Below, one piece after another: positions 1 to 5,631 of a stretch of DNA of 5,868 bases. Position numbers and translations under genes: made by a program. The notes below the pieces were generated by a model, which saw only the letters and a program-made list of their open reading frames with translations, was not told the DNA's origin and ran no database searches. The stretch is from an uncultured Clostridia bacterium (lineage in GTDB: Bacteria > Bacillota > Clostridia > TANB77 > CAG-508): positions 1 to 5,868 of the forward strand of contig CAKOVP010000048.1 in the NCBI GenBank assembly GCA_934122035.1. The letters run 5' to 3'. Numbering within the stretch: the stretch's first letter is position 1; the number at the start of each line of letters is the position of its first letter.

Positions 1-143
1 CTTCCATAACTATTTCTTCCTGCTTTTTCTTTCTTTACTGTTAATAAAGATTTTTCAGGAGTCTTTTTTGTTATTTCCGAAAAGTCAGAAACTGTCATGT
101 TTCTTAGTGATGGAGTTACTGGTCTAAATTTTTTTGTTGCCAT
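1..143 (-). CDS. rplB: 50S ribosomal protein L2, N-terminal part (cut by window edge)
   Basis: L2 is a core protein of the large ribosomal subunit that binds 23S rRNA near the peptidyl-transferase centre and helps join the subunits. Only the first 47 codons are present. The protein starts MATKKFRPVTPSLRNMTV and continues with the typical L2 segment TPEKSLLTVKKEKAGRN, which is diagnostic of the bacterial family. The start is the ATG at 141-143, with a good SD (AAGGAG) about 7 nt upstream. It is the fifth gene of the S10 operon. It is separated from rplW by an unusually long 154-nt gap that holds a hairpin just upstream of its SD. The rest of the gene lies beyond position 1. Confidence 0.96.
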   Translation of the reverse strand, partial: MATKKFRPVTPSLRNMTVSDFSEITKKTPEKSLLTVKKEKAGRNSYG

Positions 144-158
144 TTTTCTCTCCTTATC

Positions 159-201
159 AAATTCATGAAAAACTTCGTCCTACTTCGTTTTTGCTGAATT
201 T
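159..201 (-). promoter_or_regulatory. Hairpin in the rplW-rplB gap, just upstream of the rplB SD
   Basis: The outer arms pair 7 of 7 bases (159-165 with 195-201; AAATTCA/TGAATTT on the minus strand). After a 2x2 internal loop, a second perfect 6-bp arm follows (168-173 with 187-192; AAAAAC/GTTTTT). The 13-nt apical loop contains most of a direct repeat of ACGAAGT. The structure ends 2-3 nt before the rplB SD (149-156). It has no U-tract of a terminator, so it more likely affects mRNA processing or rplB translation. The rest of the 154-nt gap (202-297) is very A/T-rich. It holds only short 4-bp hairpin possibilities and no promoter I can support. Confidence 0.5.
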
Positions 202-297
202 TCTATTTTTTATTTTTATTTACGTATTCTTTTTTTCCTGCCCCGCATAAGCAGATATTTTTTATTATCCGAGTTATCTCTCGCTATTTTTATTTAA

Positions 298-645
298 CTA
301 CGCACCCATAAACTCATCAATAGATGTTTTGTACTTAGTAGCTACCTTTGTTGTTTTTCCACCTTTTGCAAGGTATGTTTTGTCTGATGGATTTGTATCT
401 ATAGAAACTATAGCTTTTTTCCAGTCAGATGTTTTTCCAACATTTCTTCCTACTCTTTTTTCTTTACCTTTTACGTTGATTGTATTTACTTTTAATACTT
501 TAACTCCGAAAAGTTTTTCTACTGCATTTGCAATATCAACTTTTGTAGCTTTTTTGTTTACTTTAAAGGTATACTTTCCTTCTTGTATTCCATCATTACT
601 TTCTTCAGTAATTATAGGTTTTATTATAATGTCTTCTGGTCTCAT
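298..645 (-). CDS. rplW: 50S ribosomal protein L23
   Basis: L23 binds 23S rRNA at the exit of the peptide tunnel and docks trigger factor and the signal recognition particle. The 115-aa product opens MRPEDIIIKPIITEES and has the family core KYTFKVNKKATKVDIANAVE followed by FGVKVLKVNTINVKGKEKR. Bacillus-type L23 is about 95-100 aa. The extra length seems to sit near the C-terminus, around residues 83-107 (rich in K, T and G), before a terminal IDEFMGA that resembles the usual IEFFEG ending. The ATG at 643-645 is 2 nt after the rplD stop. Its SD lies inside the end of rplD, so the two genes are probably translationally coupled. The stop is TAG. Confidence 0.96.
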   Translation of the reverse strand: MRPEDIIIKPIITEESNDGIQEGKYTFKVNKKATKVDIANAVEKLFGVKVLKVNTINVKGKEKRVGRNVGKTSDWKKAIVSIDTNPSDKTYLAKGGKTTKVATKYKTSIDEFMGA

Positions 646-647
646 TA

Positions 648-1271
648 TTAAGCGTACACCTCCTCTAATTTCTTAACAGTGTCTTCTGTAACAACTAATT
701 TGTTGTATTTTAATAAATCGTAAACGTTTATTGTTTCAACTAATGTTGTTTTAACACCTTTTATATTTCTAGCAGATTTTTGAACTGTTTCGTTCTTTTC
801 TGGAAGCATTAATAATGCTTTTCCTTCTACTTTTAAGTTTGAAAGAGCTTTTACCATTTCTTTTGTCTTTATATCTTTTAATGGTAAGCTATCTACTACT
901 ACTAATTCGTTTTCTAATACCTTAGAACTTAATACTGATTTAATAGCAAGTCTTCTTTCTTTTTTGTTTACAGTGTATTTGTAAGAACGTGGTTTTGGTC
1001 CTAAAGCTATACCACCTTTAATCCATTGTGGAGCTCTAATACTTCCTTGTCTTGCTCTACCTGTTCCCTTTTGTCTCCATGGTTTTCTTCCACCACCAGA
1101 AACTTCTGATCTTGTTTTTGTACTTTGTGTACCTTGTCTTTGATTTGCTAAGTAGTTAATTAAAACGCTGTGAACTACTGCTTCGTTTGGTTCAATTCCA
1201 AATACTGCTTCGTTTAGTTCTAATTCTTTAACTTTCTTTCCGTTTATGTCATATACGTCTATTTTAGGCAT
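648..1271 (-). CDS. rplD: 50S ribosomal protein L4
   Basis: L4 folds as a globular domain plus a long loop that reaches into the peptide exit tunnel. In gammaproteobacteria it also represses its own S10 operon; whether it does so here is unknown. The 207-aa product has the usual length. The tunnel loop is intact at residues 48-85 (GTQSTKTRSEVSGG, then GRKPWRQKGTGRARQGS). The RKPWRQKGTGRA segment, where macrolide-resistance mutations arise in other bacteria, looks wild-type. The ATG at 1269-1271 has a strong SD (GGAAGGAGG). The gene begins 16 nt after rplC and ends 2 nt before rplW. Confidence 0.97.
   Translation of the reverse strand: MPKIDVYDINGKKVKELELNEAVFGIEPNEAVVHSVLINYLANQRQGTQSTKTRSEVSGGGRKPWRQKGTGRARQGSIRAPQWIKGGIALGPKPRSYKYTVNKKERRLAIKSVLSSKVLENELVVVDSLPLKDIKTKEMVKALSNLKVEGKALLMLPEKNETVQKSARNIKGVKTTLVETINVYDLLKYNKLVVTEDTVKKLEEVYA
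657..665 (-). promoter_or_regulatory. rplW Shine-Dalgarno inside the 3' end of rplD
   Basis: GAGGAGGTG, a near-perfect match to the anti-SD of 16S rRNA, lies 11 nt before the rplW ATG. It is made from the codons for the last residues (EEV) of L4. Coding sequence and ribosome binding site overlap, which suits coupled synthesis of L4 and L23. Confidence 0.85.
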
Positions 1272-1287
1272 CTTTTTTCCTCCTTCC

Positions 1288-1917
1288 TTAAGCTCTTACA
1301 CTTGATTTAATTTTTAATATTGATCCATTAGCTCCAGGAACACTACCTTTTACTAATATTACGTTTTTGTCTAAGTCAACAGCTACAACTTCTAGGTTTT
1401 GTATTGTAATTGTTTTTCTTCCCATATGTCCTGGAAGTTTCTTTCCTTTGAATACTCTACCTGGTGTTGATGTTGATCCCATAGATCCTGGTCTTCTATG
1501 ATACATAGAACCATGTCCCATAGGTCCTCTTGATTGACCATGTCTTTTTATAACACCTTGGAATCCTTTTCCTTTTGATGTTCCTTGAATATCTACTTTG
1601 TCTCCTTTTGCAAAAACATCAGCTTTTAATTCATCTCCAACTTTTACTGAAGATACATCATCTAGTCTGAATTCTCTTAAGTGTTTTTTTAATGTTAAGT
1701 TTGCTTTTGTAAAATGACCTTTAACTGGTTTATTTACTTTGTTTTCTTTAACATCTCCAAATCCTAATTGTACTGCATCGTAGCCATCTGTTTCTACTGT
1801 TTTAACTTGAGCTACAACACAAGGTCCAGCTTCCAATACTGTAACTGGAATTACTTTTCCTGCTTCGTCGAATATTTGTGTCATTCCGACTTTTTTTCCT
1901 ATTATTGCTTTTTTCAT
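1288..1917 (-). CDS. rplC: 50S ribosomal protein L3
   Basis: L3 is an early assembly protein of the large subunit, and its extended loop approaches the peptidyl-transferase centre. The 209-aa product has the family length and begins MKKAIIGKKVGMTQIFDEAG. The conserved core VDIQGTSKGKGFQGVIKRHG is at residues 108-127. The loop HRRPGSMGSTSTPGRVFKGK (140-159) follows, then the C-terminal VKGSVPGANGS. The segment with the glutamine methylated in E. coli L3 (GSIGQNQTPG) reads GSMGSTSTPG here, so that modification is not expected. The ATG at 1915-1917 has an SD (AGGAGG) 8-9 nt upstream. The gap to rpsJ is 96 nt and holds a small hairpin. Confidence 0.97.
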   Translation of the reverse strand: MKKAIIGKKVGMTQIFDEAGKVIPVTVLEAGPCVVAQVKTVETDGYDAVQLGFGDVKENKVNKPVKGHFTKANLTLKKHLREFRLDDVSSVKVGDELKADVFAKGDKVDIQGTSKGKGFQGVIKRHGQSRGPMGHGSMYHRRPGSMGSTSTPGRVFKGKKLPGHMGRKTITIQNLEVVAVDLDKNVILVKGSVPGANGSILKIKSSVRA

Positions 1918-1941
1918 TTTAAATTTTCCTCCTAACTATTG

Positions 1942-1961
1942 GCTAATGAATTTTCACTAGC
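1942..1961 (-). promoter_or_regulatory. Intercistronic hairpin between rpsJ and rplC
   Basis: On the minus strand GCTAGTGA and TCATTAGC form an 8-bp stem with the 4-nt loop AAAT. One pair is G-U, which holds in the mRNA sense but becomes an A-C mismatch in the antisense. This suggests the sense RNA is the folded form. It lies shortly upstream of the rplC SD and has no U-tract, so it is not a terminator. It could be a processing or stability element, or chance in an AT-rich gap. Confidence 0.4.
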
Positions 1962-2013
1962 TTGGTTTTGTTGTCAGATTTTTATAGGTTTCTAACTTTT
2001 TGCCTTAACTTAT

Positions 2014-2343
2014 TTATTTTATCTCTATGTTTACGCCAGCTGGAAGTTCAATTTTTGTTAAACTTTCAATTGTTTTTTGTGTTGGGTAAAGAATATCGAT
2101 AACTCTTTTATGTGTTCTCATTTCAAATTGCTCTCTTGAGTCTTTGTGTTTGTGTGGAGAACGTAAAATTGTTACTATTTCCTTTTCTGTTGGTAATGGA
2201 ATAGGTCCTGATACTTTTGCTCCTGTTTTTTTAGCAGTATCTACTATTTTTTCAGCAGACTGTTCTAAAACAACTGGATCATAAGCTTTAAGTCTTATTC
2301 TGATTTTACCGTTTGTTACCTCTGTTGTTTGATTTTTTGCCAT
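2014..2343 (-). CDS. rpsJ: 30S ribosomal protein S10
   Basis: S10 is a small-subunit head protein that also acts in transcription through NusB and NusG. The 109-aa product starts MAKNQTTEVTNGKIRIRLKA, a few residues longer than the E. coli N-terminus. It has the hallmark SGPIPLPTEKE (45-55), the loop RSPHKHKDSREQFEMRTHKR (61-80) and the end LPAGVNIEIK. The frame stays open upstream to an ATG at 2392-2394. I chose the ATG at 2341-2343 because it has the only good SD (AAGGAGGG, about 8 nt upstream) and fits the family length. It is the first gene of the S10 operon, after a structured leader. Confidence 0.97.
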   Translation of the reverse strand: MAKNQTTEVTNGKIRIRLKAYDPVVLEQSAEKIVDTAKKTGAKVSGPIPLPTEKEIVTILRSPHKHKDSREQFEMRTHKRVIDILYPTQKTIESLTKIELPAGVNIEIK

Positions 2344-2580
2344 GTAATTTTCCCTCCTTAATTTATTTTTGTTGGTCGGAAGGTATAAACGCACCCTGGT
2401 GTTCTAACCATATTCATTATAAAAGCCCAAGTTTTCGCATGAGTATCTTGGGATAAGTGCTTTGTTATTTATAAACCTTACCGCCTGGTCTAAGCCACGA
2501 CATGCTCCATGGAAGTTCCCTCCAAAGCCTGGTTTTAAGGCATTTGTAGCCACATTCCACTTCTACGCTATCTTACATGC
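2344..2580 (-). promoter_or_regulatory. S10 operon 5' leader, structured, candidate cis-regulatory RNA
   Basis: This is the transcript from the predicted start (about 2580) to the rpsJ ATG. A closing helix pairs 2536-2541 with 2475-2480 (GCCUUA with UAAGGU, one G-U). Inside it, 2504-2528 folds as a stem of two 5-bp segments with a 2-nt bulge and a GAA loop. Closer to rpsJ, CCCAAG (2452-2447) pairs with CUUGGG (2431-2426), followed by CUUUU. Finally, CCUUCC (2383-2378) can pair with GGAGGG in the rpsJ SD (2357-2352). Gammaproteobacterial S10 operons are controlled by L4 binding to their leader. An equivalent role for this unrelated-looking leader is inference. I see no long protein-coding frame in it. 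Confidence 0.55.
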
Positions 2581-2586
2581 TTTACT

Positions 2587-2615
2587 AGTATATAACATTT
2601 TTTCTGCTTTGTCAA
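2587..2615 (-). promoter_or_regulatory. Sigma-A type promoter of the S10 operon
   Basis: The -35 box TTGACA (2610-2615) is a perfect match. The -10 box TATACT (2587-2592) matches 5 of 6, and the spacer is 17 nt. An A-rich stretch just upstream (AAAAAAATTGACAAAAATA) resembles an UP element, as expected for a highly expressed ribosomal operon. The transcript would start near 2580. A second TTGACA at 2622-2627 has no -10 partner at a proper distance. Confidence 0.85.
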
Positions 2616-2631
2616 TATTTTTGTCAATTTT

Positions 2632-2666
2632 TTTCGCCCAAAAAGGGACATCCTCTTTGGGCGAAA
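2632..2666 (-). repeat. 35-nt hairpin repeat, copy A (between fucO and the S10 promoter)
   Basis: In the minus-strand RNA, UUUCGCCCAAAGAGG pairs with CCUUUUUGGGCGAAA around the 5-nt loop AUGUC. This gives 15 continuous pairs, one of them G-U; on the plus strand that pair is an A-C mismatch. The hairpin lies 29 nt after the fucO stop and 16 nt before the first TTGACA. It could separate the two transcripts, but the stem is followed by A residues rather than U, so it is not a normal Rho-independent terminator. A related copy is at 3916-3950. Confidence 0.6.
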
Positions 2667-2695
2667 GCATTTTTACTTAAATATTTCTATTTTAA

Positions 2696-3853
2696 TTACC
2701 AAGCTTTTTCATATAAGTCTATGAAGTCTTGTTTTGTTACTTCTCTTGGGTTTCCTGGTTTACAAGGATCTACCATTGCTTTATCTGCAAGCATTGCAAA
2801 ATCTTTCTTCTTTGCTCCTACATCTTTTACTGTTTGAGTAATTCCAACAGCTTCTGATAGGTCTCTTACTTTTTCACATAGAGTTTTTATAGCTTCTTCA
2901 TCTGTGAATTTTGTTGCATTTATTCCCATTCCTTGTGTTAGAATTTCTTTGTATAGGTCTGCACAAACAGTTCCATTAAATTCTAATACAGTTGGAAGTA
3001 ATATTGCATTTGCTAAACCATGTGGTGTGTCGTAAACTGCTCCTAATTGATGTGCCATTGAATGAACTATTCCAAGTCCAACGTTCGAAAAGCCCATTCC
3101 TGCTATATATTGGCCTAATCCAACATCATCTATTGCTTTTTGGTCTTTATCATTTACAGCAGCAGCTAAGTTTTTATAAATTAACTCAATTGCTTTCATA
3201 GAAAACATTTGAGACATTGTGTTATGTGCTTTTGTTATATATCCTTCTATTGCATGTGTTAATGCATCCATTCCAGTTGCAGCAGCAAGTTTCTTTGGCA
3301 TAGAAGCCATAAGTTCTGTATCTACTATTGCTAAAACTGGTATGTCGTGTGGGTCAACACAAACCATTTTTATTTCTCTTTCTTCATCTGTTATAACATA
3401 GTTAATTGTAACTTCTGCTGCAGTTCCTGCTGTTGTAGGCATTGCAATCATTGGAAGTCCTTTTTTCTTTGTGTTAGAAGCTCCATTTAAAGAAACAACA
3501 TCGTCTCTATCTGGATTTTCCATAAGTATAGATATAGCCTTGGCAGTATCCATACTTGATCCTCCACCAACAGCTAAAATAACGTCTGGTCTAAACCATC
3601 TGCTCTTTTTGTATCCTGTTAATACGTTTGCTATAGTTGGGTTTGGTTTTACTTCATCATATAATTCGTATTTTATTTTTCCTTCTTCTAAAATGTTCAT
3701 AACTTTGTCTGTTACACCTGCTTCAACAAGTGATTTATCAGATACTAAAAATACTCTTTTAAAGTTTCTGTCTTTTAACTCATCTAATAAAACTTCTCTT
3801 GCTCCAAAGCCAAAATATGAAGTTTCATTTAATATAAATCTTGTATTTGCCAT
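2696..3853 (-). CDS. fucO: Iron-containing alcohol dehydrogenase, lactaldehyde reductase (1,2-propanediol oxidoreductase) type
   Basis: This group III Fe-dependent alcohol dehydrogenase is expected to reduce an aldehyde such as L-lactaldehyde to 1,2-propanediol with NADH, in the cytoplasm. The 385-aa product aligns by eye end to end with E. coli FucO, from MANTRFILNETSYFG to the final AW. It shares the blocks TTAGTAAEVTINYVITDEE and GQYIAGMGFSNVGLG. The NAD-binding GGGSSMDT is at 96-103. Likely Fe ligands are D196, H200, H264 and H278, with H268 equivalent to the catalytic His. D39, linked to NAD over NADP preference in FucO, is present. The ATG at 3851-3853 was chosen for its SD (GAAGGAG) and match to the family start; upstream in-frame ATGs lack an SD. 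The exact substrate could differ (1,3-propanediol or ethanol type). Confidence 0.88.
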   Translation of the reverse strand: MANTRFILNETSYFGFGAREVLLDELKDRNFKRVFLVSDKSLVEAGVTDKVMNILEEGKIKYELYDEVKPNPTIANVLTGYKKSRWFRPDVILAVGGGSSMDTAKAISILMENPDRDDVVSLNGASNTKKKGLPMIAMPTTAGTAAEVTINYVITDEEREIKMVCVDPHDIPVLAIVDTELMASMPKKLAAATGMDALTHAIEGYITKAHNTMSQMFSMKAIELIYKNLAAAVNDKDQKAIDDVGLGQYIAGMGFSNVGLGIVHSMAHQLGAVYDTPHGLANAILLPTVLEFNGTVCADLYKEILTQGMGINATKFTDEEAIKTLCEKVRDLSEAVGITQTVKDVGAKKKDFAMLADKAMVDPCKPGNPREVTKQDFIDLYEKAW

Positions 3854-3868
3854 AATTTTTCTCCTTCT

Positions 3869-3902
3869 TTTGCTCATAGAGTCAGCCTCTTTTTTGAGCA
3901 AA
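3869..3902 (-). promoter_or_regulatory. Hairpin directly upstream of the fucO SD
   Basis: TTTGCTCA pairs with TGAGCAAA (8 bp). Inside, AGAG pairs with CTCT around the loop GCTGA. The hairpin ends 1 nt before the fucO SD (3861-3867), so it could influence ribosome access or protect the fucO message. It has the same build as the 35-nt repeat (8-bp outer stem, inner stem, 5-nt loop), but the sequence differs. Confidence 0.5.
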
Positions 3903-3915
3903 TTTAAATATTCGT

Positions 3916-3950
3916 TTTCGCCCAATAGGGACGGCCTTTGGGGGGCGAAA
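3916..3950 (-). repeat. 35-nt hairpin repeat, copy B (between the aldehyde dehydrogenase and fucO)
   Basis: The outer arms UUUCGCCC and GGGCGAAA (8 bp) are identical to copy A at 2632-2666. The 3' half also shares GUCCCU and UUGGGCGAAAA. The inner 5' arm has diverged (CCCAAAGG instead of AAAGAGG), so the inner stem is weaker: GG/CC plus one A-U, then a mismatch. Both copies are 35 nt and have the same orientation relative to the downstream gene. The rest of the 152-nt gap (3951-4005) is A/T-rich, with only a weak promoter-like match. Confidence 0.55.
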
Positions 3951-4005
3951 CTAAATTTTTTAATAATAATTTTTATAAAATGTATAAACACAATCTTGTA
4001 ATTGA

Positions 4006-5439
4006 TTATAGTATATTTTTTAATACTATTGTTTTTATTCTGCTCATTTCTTGTAATGTGCTAGATACTCCTTCGTTGCCTATTCCGCTGTGTTTCCAGC
4101 CACCGAATGGCATTTCAAAGCTTCTAAAGAAGCTTGCACCATTTACTACAGCTCCACCGCATTCTAATTTATTTGCAATTTTTAATCCTCTTGAATAGTC
4201 TTTTGTAATTACACATCCACAAAGTCCATAAGATGATTGATTTGCAATTTCTATTGCCTCTTCTTCTGTGTCGAAGCCTATTACTGGAATTACTGGTCCA
4301 AATATTTCCATATCTTTTGCAACATCCATTTTTCTTGTTACATTATCTAGTATTGTTGGATAATAGAAAGCATCTTCTCTCTTTCCACCGCAAATTAGTC
4401 TTGCACCTTGTTCTATTGTTTTATTTACTTGCTCTTCTATTCTTTGTGCTGCATGTATGTTTATCATTGGTCCCATTTGTGTGTCTTCATTGCTTGGGTC
4501 TCCAACTCTTAATTTAGAAATTACGTCTTTCATTCTATCTATAAATTCTTGTTTTCTAGAATTGTGTATTAAAAACCTCTTGCTTGCACAGCAAACTTGA
4601 CCACCATTGTATAATCTTCCCCAAATTGTTTCTTTTACTGCTAAATCCATATCTCCATCTTCTAGCATTATAAAAGCATCATTTCCACCTAGCTCTAGCA
4701 TTACGTGCGTTAAGTTTTGTGAAGCTGTTCCCATTGTTTGAATTCCAGCACCTGTGCTTCCTGTTAGAGAAACTAGAGATACTCCTTTATGTCTTGCTAA
4801 TGCTTGACCAACAATTGGTCCATCTCCTGTTACCACTTGAATTACTCCTGCTGGCACACCTGCTTCTACCATTAATTTAACATATTCTATTAATGTTAAT
4901 GGATTATAATTTGATGGTTTTACGATAATTGAATTTCCCATCATTAATGCTGGTGGTACTTTCTGGCAGAATAAGTCACTTGGGAAGTTGAATGGTATTA
5001 TTGCAACTATTACTCCAAGAGGAGCTCTTGTTGTAATTTGCATTGTTTTTTCATTTCCTAGTTCTGAAGAGCCAACTAAACTTTCTCCATATAAGTGTTT
5101 TGCTTTTTCTACAAATCCACGTACACCAATTCTAACATTTGCAATTTCTCCTCTTGCTTCTGTAATTGGCTTTCCTGTTTCTTCTGATAATAATCTTGCT
5201 AAACGCTCTTTGTTTTCTTCTACTAGGTTTACAAATTTATATAAAATTTCTCCTCTATCGTAGATTGAAACTTTTTCCCATTCTTTTTGCATTTCTTTTG
5301 CAACTGTAACTGCTTCATCAACATCTTCCAAGCTAATGTTTGGAACTTTGTCTATAAGCTCTCCTGTTGCAGGATTTACGACCTCTATTTTGGCTCCATT
5401 AGAGCTTTCCTTCCAGTCTTTTCCTATTAAAACCTTCAT
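4006..5439 (-). CDS. NAD(P)-dependent aldehyde dehydrogenase (ALDH superfamily, non-acylating type)
   Basis: The enzyme oxidises an aldehyde to a carboxylate in the cytoplasm through a cysteine thioester intermediate. The 477-aa product has the family length, and all hallmarks are visible: FNFP with N151, KPS with K174, the coenzyme loop GSTGAG (227-232), general base E249 in LELGG, nucleophile C283 in GGQVCCASKR, E378 in EIFGP and PFGG (444-447). It resembles lactaldehyde and succinate-semialdehyde dehydrogenases. With fucO downstream, lactaldehyde or a similar short aldehyde is a reasonable inference, not proof. The ATG at 5437-5439 has an SD (AAGGAAGG, 5447-5454). A TTG at 5461-5463 would add 8 residues but lacks an SD. 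The frame stays open upstream to a TGA at 5632-5634. Confidence 0.9.
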   Translation of the reverse strand: MKVLIGKDWKESSNGAKIEVVNPATGELIDKVPNISLEDVDEAVTVAKEMQKEWEKVSIYDRGEILYKFVNLVEENKERLARLLSEETGKPITEARGEIANVRIGVRGFVEKAKHLYGESLVGSSELGNEKTMQITTRAPLGVIVAIIPFNFPSDLFCQKVPPALMMGNSIIVKPSNYNPLTLIEYVKLMVEAGVPAGVIQVVTGDGPIVGQALARHKGVSLVSLTGSTGAGIQTMGTASQNLTHVMLELGGNDAFIMLEDGDMDLAVKETIWGRLYNGGQVCCASKRFLIHNSRKQEFIDRMKDVISKLRVGDPSNEDTQMGPMINIHAAQRIEEQVNKTIEQGARLICGGKREDAFYYPTILDNVTRKMDVAKDMEIFGPVIPVIGFDTEEEAIEIANQSSYGLCGCVITKDYSRGLKIANKLECGGAVVNGASFFRSFEMPFGGWKHSGIGNEGVSSTLQEMSRIKTIVLKNIL

Positions 5440-5631
5440 ACAATCGCCTTCCTTCTTTTTCAAATTAGAATTTATAATTTTTTTGCCTTCTTGTATTGCA
5501 TCACCTGTTATTTGAATTACACTATCTAAAACTTTTTCAAATTTTAAACTATTTTGATCGGAGCCTTTTTCAGCCTCGTATTCTTCTTGCTGGTAAGGCT
5601 CTTCTAACTCTGCCTTTCCAGAGTTTGGTAT
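5440..5631 (-). other. 64-codon open stretch in frame with both neighbouring genes, origin unclear
   Basis: Directly after the TGA of the FIST-type gene, the same frame has no stop for 64 codons and enters the aldehyde dehydrogenase ATG in frame. The other two frames of this strand each contain at least five stops, so this frame looks protein-coding by history or by use. The encoded peptide starts IPNSGKAELEEPYQQEEYEA, an acidic linker-like segment. It continues as a likely amphipathic helix (SLKFEKVLDSVIQITGDAIQ) and ends in KKKEGDC. It contains no ATG or GTG and one TTG without an SD. It could be a C-terminal tail of the FIST protein cut off by the TGA, a linker joining the two proteins, or chance. 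I do not recognise it as a known domain. Confidence 0.5.
5606..5625 (-). promoter_or_regulatory. Hairpin 6 nt after the TGA of the FIST-type gene
   Basis: AACTCTG and CAGAGTT form a perfect 7-bp stem with the loop GAAAGG. The stem starts 6 nt after the TGA at 5632-5634. There is no U-tract, so it is not a Rho-independent terminator. A stem this close to a stop codon could matter for readthrough or mRNA stability. Confidence 0.4.

Noticed and set aside
329..676. Plus-strand open frame opposite rplW, and similar plus-strand frames opposite fucO and the aldehyde dehydrogenase
   Set aside because: They are shadows of strongly supported minus-strand genes, with hydrophobic low-complexity translations (F, L, S rich) and no convincing SD.
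2344..2394. 17-residue N-terminal extension of S10 (upstream ATG at 2392-2394)
   Set aside because: It overlaps the SD used by the correct start, has no SD of its own, and is absent from the S10 family.
2416..2421. Perfect TATAAT in the S10 leader as a second promoter
   Set aside because: No -35-like sequence lies 16-18 nt upstream and there is no extended -10. It also lies in the tail of a hairpin.
2632..2666. Rho-independent terminator of fucO
   Set aside because: The stem is strong, but on the sense strand it is followed by A residues, not U. It is listed as a hairpin repeat instead.
2462..2680. 72-codon plus-strand frame across the S10 leader and promoter
   Set aside because: It overlaps the promoter, structured leader and hairpin repeat. 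It matches no family I know and has no SD.
3916..3950. T-box riboswitch, suggested by the GTCCCT...GGGCGAAA pattern
   Set aside because: There is no T-box sequence (AGGGTGGNACCGCG), no Stem I, and too little room. The same motif also lies after fucO.
3854..3991. 46-residue N-terminal extension of the alcohol dehydrogenase, including an ATG inside the hairpin at 3875-3877
   Set aside because: It would be encoded by the hairpin repeats and the intergenic gap. The ATG at 3851-3853 has a clear SD and matches the FucO N-terminus.
3972..4001. Promoter for fucO (TTACAA, 18 nt, TATAAA)
   Set aside because: Weak matches in very AT-rich DNA at the end of the aldehyde dehydrogenase gene; chance is likely.
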